Source: Cordilura impudica
Lineage: Eukaryota > Arthropoda > Insecta > Diptera > Scathophagidae
Length of the DNA stretch: 64,000 nucleotides
Assembly: GCA_963682025.1 (NCBI GenBank)
Contig: OY821517.1
Span: forward strand, 94,795,946-94,859,945
Direction: 5' to 3'
This document shows, piece after piece, positions 58,662-64,000 of this stretch (the stretch's first letter is position 1; each line of letters begins with the position of its first letter). A model generated the notes under the pieces. The model ran no database searches. It saw only the letters and a program-made list of their open reading frames with translations, and had not been told where the DNA came from. The translations under genes and the position numbers were made by a program.

Positions 58662-59830
58662 TATGTTAAGAATTTATCTGCAAGTTTTGTAATAACCTCA
58701 AACTGGTCTGCTTTATTCTTACAACTTCTAAAGTTAGTAATTAGTTCTAATGTTAAATTTTTTATTTCCTGGGGGGTAAATAATTCATTATAGTTTCTTT
58801 GGATACCGCGGTTAGTTCCACTATTGGTATATTCTGTCTGGGTTTGCCAAATTCCAGTGTGAACAGGAACATTTTGACGAAGTGTGTTTGGAAAGTTGCT
58901 GTTGTAGTTTCTTGTAGGGATGCGTGCAGCATTATCATGTGTATGACGCCTTGGGCTTGGTTGTGTACGTTGCCAACCATTTATATAATTTACCTTACTC
59001 GGGCACTGATCGGAGGTGGATTTATGTGGACCATTGCAGTTTGCACACTTAACAGTTGTTTCGGTGCAGTCAGATGTTTTATATTGGCCAGCACAATTTG
59101 CACAAAATGTTTTAACTTTACAACGACTTGAACCATGGCCAAACATTTGGCAGTTGTAGCATTGTGTAGTCTTCGACTTTTTTGAATTTTGGAATTCCCA
59201 TCTCACCTTTATATAATCAATTACTGCATAATTTTGTCTTAATTCCTTCATAGAAATTGTTTGTCGTTGAAAGTAGACTACATATATGACATATTCTGAG
59301 TTGTATAAATTGTTTTTAACAACAATTTTAACATCTAAACATTTTAGACCCATTTCAGTCAGTCTCTTCTTTACAATCATTGGATCTTGTTTATCAAGAC
59401 CGAATATAAGAGCTTTATATGGTTTTTCATGTTTGGTTGCGTAGGTGAAAAACTCATATTTATTTAACAGTAGATTGGAAACTGTATCAAAATCTATTTT
59501 GGTCTTGAGGAAGAATTTAAGGCCAATTGAGATTTTTCTAATTGCATAATCGACGATTTTACTAAGCTTGCATAGCTCATGGACTTCTTCGATTTTACAT
59601 TTTAAAATTGTAATTGGTGGTACATGGATTTTTACGTTTTTTTTCCACTATTATTTCGTCATCATCTAATGTGTCATCATCAATTGTTTGCAGAGGGGAA
59701 AAATAGTTACTTGAATGTAATGCACTAGGTACATCGTTGTAATTTGTTTTTTTTTCTTTTGCTCATTCTTTTAACGCTGTTTGCGTTCACATTGTCACTA
59801 ACTAGTGTACGTTTAATTTTGTTTTTGTTT
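58661..59830 (-). pseudogene. ORF1 (gag-like) of the Jockey-type LINE
   Basis: The main frame is open from about 59640 to the TAA at 58663-58661. It contains KYEFFTYATKHEKPYKALIF and GLDKQDPMIVKKRLTEMGLK (the PRE_C2HC-type region before the zinc knuckles). Three zinc knuckles follow: CYNCQMFGHGSSRC, CANCAGQYKTSDC and CANCNGPHKSTSDQC. A basic Asn/Thr-rich stretch and an acidic, helical end (LADKFLT) come after. Upstream, NDVPSALHSSNYFSPLQTID and DDDTLDDDEIIVEKK are in a second frame, shifted at an A run near 59640. In relatives, ORF1 protein binds the element RNA and carries it to the nucleus. ORF1 stop and ORF2 start share a base. Confidence 0.88.
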
Positions 59831-60010
59831 TTTTTTTTTTTTTTTTTTAACTAAGTTATTATTGTTATTGTTTTTCGTTTTTTTTTTTTTTTTTTTTTAA
59901 TTTTAAAGAATTGCATTAATGTAACACTAATGTAACACAGTAGTAATGCGAGTATTAAAGAACACGTCTGTTGACAACAAGAACTTGATCTCGACAGAAA
60001 ACATATTATT

Positions 60011-60385
60011 ATTTATTATTATTATTATTTATTAATAGATATGAATATATGTACAGACGTCAATTTTTTAGTAACTTAATTTTATTTTAATATAATAGCT
60101 ATTTGTGGCTTAACATTAGTGTTGGGAGCCAGACTGGCACTATTCTAGTTTAATAAAATTCATATTTTACATAAAAAGTATAATTAAAAAAGGAAGAATA
60201 AAAATGTAATTATATAATCAAAAAAATTAAGAAAAAATTTTAGGAATCAAATTCAGTTGTAATGAATTTTCAGTATTTTAAACATATATCTAGGTATTTA
60301 TTTAATGAGTTAAAATCTATGCCATTTAGTATTTATAAAATTTCATTAAAGTTTAATTGATTTTTACCAAAATATTTCAATCTAA
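60011..60385. other. ATT-rich stretch without recognised gene
   Basis: Starts with an ATTATT/TTTATT run next to the LINE target site; otherwise AT-rich with no element recognised. Confidence 0.5.
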
Positions 60386-60668
60386 TGCCGTTTTCTTTTC
60401 CGACAAAAAATGTCGCCCTTTTTTGCCCGTTTTTGGAAAAGTGTATTTTTTTATATATTCTGAATTAAGAGCAATGGGAAAATATTCTCACACTATGACC
60501 TGAAAGAAGTCAATGGCTGAATTTTTTTGTGATTTACGAGGGACCTTTGAGACCTTTCGATTGATGTATAAGATAAGGTTGCTCTTAATTCAGAACATAT
60601 AAGAAATACACTTTTCGATAAAAAATTACAAAAAAAGGCGACATTTTTTGTCAGAAAAGAAAACGGCA
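60386..60668. mobile_element. MITE, 283 bp, TAA target duplication
   Basis: The ends start TGCCGTTTTCTTTTC and stay matched, inverted, for about 90 bp (GACAAAAAATGTCGCC, AAAAGTGTATTT, TCTGAATTAAGAGCAA). TAA flanks it at 60383-60385 and 60669-60671, consistent with a PIF/Harbinger-type 3 bp target. No coding capacity. Confidence 0.88.
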
Positions 60669-60781
60669 TAAGTTTTTTATAAATTGAACAAATACCGATG
60701 AAATGAAATGTGTTTTCAGTAGCATCTAAATTGCAAATTGAGCGGATACCATTATATTAAGCAATCCACCTCTTGCCATAA

Positions 60782-62419
60782 TTAATAAACCAGTGAAACG
60801 CGATGAAAAATGTGTAAGTAAACGTGCACAGTTGTAATGTAGTTACATATAAAGATCATGAAACTGAGATTTTGTCGCCGATACTTTTTTGGGAAAACTT
60901 CTCGTTCTTTAGTTTTTAATAAGATTAATATTAATTTCCAATGTGTGCACAACGGACTAGAACCATCAGTAGTGAACTGAACAAAATCGCAGAGCGTGAA
61001 CCATTCTTTTGCCCACTGAACATTTAATTCAATGACTATTTTTGCAAGAATTTTTGGGAGTTTATTTTGATTCATATTCAGAATGTCGTTTATATAAGAA
61101 AAGTGCAGTGTAAGTGTCGAAGTATACAATGAAACCAGGCCAGTTTCCAAGTAGATCATGTAATTGGGTGTAGCTTGAGGTAGATATAACATCTTTTTTA
61201 CAAAAAAAATTTAGTAATTTCTCCACACCATCATATTTCTGGTATCTCCAAATTTGTGCAGCGTAAAACATAATGGATCTGGAAGCTGCATCGAATATTT
61301 TAAGTTTATTGTTTTTGGATATATACGGATTTTGTATGTATTTTGACCAGGTTGAATTAATTGCCAATTTGGATGCAGCTAGTTTGTTGTTTAAATGTTT
61401 TTTAAAAGAGAAGTTATGCGAGATGTCAACACCACGATACTTGTAGCAATTAACAATTTCAATAGCTTCTTCCCCAAAGTGCCAATTCAAGTTTATAAAA
61501 ATTCTTATGCCTCAACGAAATACCATGATTTTAGATTTGCTAAGATTAGCATTTAAGCACCAAGTATAACAATAACAATAGAGAACATCAATCATGGTTT
61601 GCAGTTTAGCTGAGAATTCTGACAAAATAGCATTATCATCCGCATTAGGAAGAATTTATACATTTATATTTACACCACAGCTCATCAGCCAAATCGTTAA
61701 TGTACAACGAAAATAGAATTGGGCTCAATATACGTCCCAGTTTCGGCTTTCATTATTGTCATAAGCACATTGCAAAATTCTTATTATCTTTGATGATAGC
61801 CCAAGGTAGGAAAACTTATATAACAAACAGTTTCTGGGAATCGTGTCAAAAGCGCATGAGAAATCCACGAAGAAAGCATATGTATTTTGACCATAAGTTT
61901 TGTTTAAATTTAGAATATTTACTAAATTGAAAATATTGTCTACAGTTGAATAATACTTCCTAAAAGCGGCTTGATATTTTTGTTGCTTATCCATTCAGTT
62001 ATACGATTTAATGAAATGGAATTGAAAATTTTACATAGAGCATCAATTAACGATAACCCTCGATAATTTGTTGGCATGTGTGGATCTCCTTTTTTAAAAT
62101 GAGGAATCAATATTGATTTTCGAAAGTTGGTTGGAATTTGTTAATGCAAAATCAATTTGTTGAATAATATAATATCTCATACACAAAACAATCAGGGGGC
62201 TTTATCATGTTTCAGAGTTCTCATGACTCTAGAAATTTCACAAAGTTCTATATGTAAATCCAATAAGGCGTCTGTAACATATAGCATGGTGCAACTAATT
62301 ATATGAATGTTATCATTTTTTTGTAACGTAGTGCTAGAATGCGAAAAGAAATCATCAGATTGTAAATAACCTTTAGCCACATAAGTTTTTGACCTCAAAC
62401 CATTTTTGTTCTGGTTCAA
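60782..62419 (-). pseudogene. LINE ORF2 reverse transcriptase relic
   Basis: From 62419 down: ISRVMRTLKHDKAP (about 62242-62192, the block before GxDGIP), FRKYYSTVDNIFNLVNILNL (about 61964-61905), YAFFVDFSCAFDTIPRN (about 61884-61834), LSSKIIRILQCAYDN, and further down NWHFGEEAIEIVNCYKYRGV (61487-61430), FSFKKHLNNKLAASKLAINS and IMFYAAQIWRYQ. The C-terminal part (61192-60782) is in another frame: LETGLVSLYTSTLTLHFSYI and WAKEWFTLCDFVQF. The PQG and YADD region (61500-61720) is only faintly readable, as PNADDNAILSEFS in shifted frames. Same LINE type as 53607-55786 and 32800-33320. Inactive. The piece upstream to the ORF1 fragment is replaced by A-rich repeat sequence. Confidence 0.72.
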
Positions 62420-62589
62420 AAAGGTTTGTTTACTTGATTAACATTAGCTTGTTTTATTAATGCATAAATGTATATACGCGTAGGGGGTAAATTTCTATTT
62501 CACAATACAATCACAAAAACAGCGTAACATGTGAGCCGTAAGACAGAATCGGTGTGACCTATGATTGTATTGGTGAAAAAATTATAATA

Positions 62590-62960
62590 TGTAATAACCT
62601 GTTTGAAAATGAAAATTGAAAAATAAAAAATGAAAAATAAAAAATTAAAAATGAAAAATACAAATTGAAAAATTAAAAATAAAAAATAAAAAATAAAAAA
62701 TAAAAAATGAAAAACGAAAAATGAAAAATTAATAATTAAAATTTAAAAATAAAAAATGGAAAATAAAAAAAAAAATTAAAAATAAAATATTAAAAATTAG
62801 AAATGAAAAAAAATATAAAACGAAAAGTAAAAAATGCAAAAAGAAAAATAAAAAATGGAAAATGAAAAATGAAAACGAAAAACGTAAAATGGAAAATAAG
62901 AAAAGAAAAATAAAAAATTAAAAACGAAAAATGAAAAACGAAAAATTAACCGGTTGATTT
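62590..62960 (+). repeat. A-rich degenerate AAAAATGA/AAAATAA array
   Basis: About 370 bp of GAAAAATGAAAAATAAAAAA-type sequence with almost no C or T runs. ORFs across it are low-complexity artefacts. Confidence 0.9.
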
Positions 62961-63229
62961 GTGTCGTATATGTCGGTATATTTTGTGTCATTTATAAAAA
63001 ATACAGAATTCTCCTAGTCTAACTTTGACAGTTTGCTGAGTTTGTGATATATTTTTGCTGAACTGCCTTAGATTATATCGATATTTTGTTCCTCCTCTGT
63101 GTAATCCTTTTGGATAAACACTTTTTGATCTTTCAACTTATTTTTAGCAGAAATAATGTTGTTAGCCTGCATATTTGACTATAAACAAAAAAGAAATGAT
63201 CTTCCTGACGAAACCATTCGCGTTTATAC

Positions 63230-63513
63230 TACATTAATATCCACTTTGAGCACTTTTGGGCATATATTTAAAAACTGAGTTTTGGCAGCAGTTATAGTAA
63301 CATACTTTAGCCCATTTACAACAATGTTTGAAGATCTAGACTTGCGGTCAATATACTCAAGACGAGATGTTAATTTTTTATATGATTTTTTAGATTTAAA
63401 TTTTCTTCTTTCAGTTCTTCAATATCCGATTTAATATCAATCAAGTCTGACTTACGCGTAACATCTTTGAGTTTTTCACCAAGAATGTGCAAAGTTCTCA
63501 TAAGAAAAGACAT
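63230..63513 (-). pseudogene. LINE ORF1 fragment (coiled coil plus RNA-binding start)
   Basis: An ATG at 63513 opens 47 codons to a TAA at 63370-63372: MSFLMRTLHILGEKLKDVTR, then SDLIDIKSDIEELKEENLNL, a heptad-like coiled coil. The next frame continues LTSRLEYIDRKSRSSNIVVN and GLKYVTITAAKTQFLNICPK (about 63375-63260). A coiled coil followed by DR.SR..N.VV.GL is typical of ORF1 proteins of non-LTR elements, where the second part is an RRM-like RNA-binding domain. It is in the same orientation as the RT relic at 60782-62419 and probably belongs to the same insertion; the endonuclease between them is missing. Confidence 0.6.
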
Positions 63514-63519
63514 CGTGAG

Positions 63520-64000
63520 GGGTGGATCCGTTAGTAGCTAACATACTTTGGCAAGGTAGATGTTTTTACACGAATTTGTGTCAGTATGATCAGGCGATGT
63601 AAGTTCTATTATGCGTTTATTGTTCATTTATTATTTTAAGTATACTTTAAGGCATCTGAATAAAAAAGTTGAACAGAATTGTCAGCACTTTTTAATAAAA
63701 CAGCTGGTAAATATCCAATAGTGCGGTAAATGTTGATACAATAACAACAAATATTATTAACAAATAAATTAATTAATATTTAAATGTTCCAAACGCAGCA
63801 CGTCGAAAAGTTACAACTTAAAAAATTATGCTATACAGTTCATAGAAGTTTCACTATGTAAATTCAATTCTTGCACTCAAGAATCTGGTTGTATAAACAA
63901 ACTGCCAATGCGAACAACACCACAGAAGGATTTTGTAAAAAATTGGAATTAACGCTGAATTTGATGTTGATCACCAATAGATTAAAACTTATTGACTCGC
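63520..64000. other. Stretch without recognised gene
   Basis: AT-rich end of the window, possibly the 5' region of the LINE to its left. Nothing definite. Confidence 0.4.

Larger units (their letters stand above)
55800..59997 (-). mobile_element. Full-length Jockey-type LINE with 13 bp target duplication
   Basis: AAAACATATTATT flanks it at 55787-55799 and 59998-60010. On the minus strand the order is 5' region with two A runs, ORF1, ORF2 (endonuclease, reverse transcriptase), and a short 3' region ending AATTGAATTGAATTGAA, a TTGAA-type tail instead of plain poly(A). Length 4.2 kb, usual for the clade. Confidence 0.9.

Noticed and set aside
62797..62991. 64-codon minus-strand ORF rich in Phe
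   Set aside because: A product of the A-rich degenerate array on the other strand.
1..64000. tRNA, rRNA, snRNA or riboswitch genes
   Set aside because: I saw no A-box/B-box pairs in a cloverleaf context and no rRNA-like blocks; a tRNAscan/Infernal run would be needed to exclude small ones.

Overview
The window looks like AT-rich intergenic or intronic DNA from a higher fly (Diptera, probably a schizophoran such as a calyptrate). I found no convincing host gene, tRNA or rRNA. The evidence for a fly is the mix of mobile elements: Transib (RAG1-like), Tc1/mariner including a DD41D rosa-type element, Penelope, Jockey-type LINEs, Helitron-like ends, and a short repeat in about 14 copies that carries CCGT/CCGTCTGT runs and TATACCC...GGGTATA ends, as in Drosophila repeats. 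Nearly everything recognisable is transposon-derived and most copies are broken.

Layout. 0-4.2 kb: a RAG1-like Transib transposase relic split in two by a 2.6 kb inverted-repeat element carrying a second, unassigned transposase-like family. 4.2-5.8 kb: a complete but dead Tc1 element. 8.4-9.1 kb: a 696 bp inverted-repeat element with a 10 bp target duplication. 9.5-13.8 kb: a 4.3 kb element with long inverted termini around a gene of another poorly characterised family. 17.2-21 kb: Helitron-like ends, a 142 bp tandem array and a LINE relic. 26.1-27.4 kb: a rosa-type mariner with an intact 361-codon transposase, the only apparently intact gene here. 28.9-31.7 kb: a second copy of the family seen at 1-3 kb, with 0.4 kb inverted termini and a TAA duplication supported by an empty paralogous site near 38.4 kb. 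32.8-43 kb: LINE fragments, an inverted-repeat element and satellite-like tandem repeats. 44.8 kb: a near-perfect 218 bp palindrome. 50.6-53.6 kb: a Penelope-like element with identical 111 bp terminal repeats and a candidate hammerhead ribozyme core. 53.6-63.6 kb: LINEs on the minus strand, including a full-length Jockey-type element (55800-59997) with a 13 bp target duplication, plus two small inverted-repeat elements.

The genes do not form a pathway. Each element once encoded its own mobility: transposases, or reverse transcriptase plus endonuclease. Nesting gives relative ages: the Transib predates its insert; the 14-copy repeat predates the mariner and the palindrome; repeat X predates the Jockey-type relic that split it; and that relic predates the satellite-bearing insertion inside its reverse transcriptase.

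The most novel material is the two inverted-repeat families with little-characterised transposase-like genes (767-3410 with 28853-31681, and 9521-13836), the palindrome, and the hammerhead candidate. Family names rest on remembered motifs, since no search could be run.
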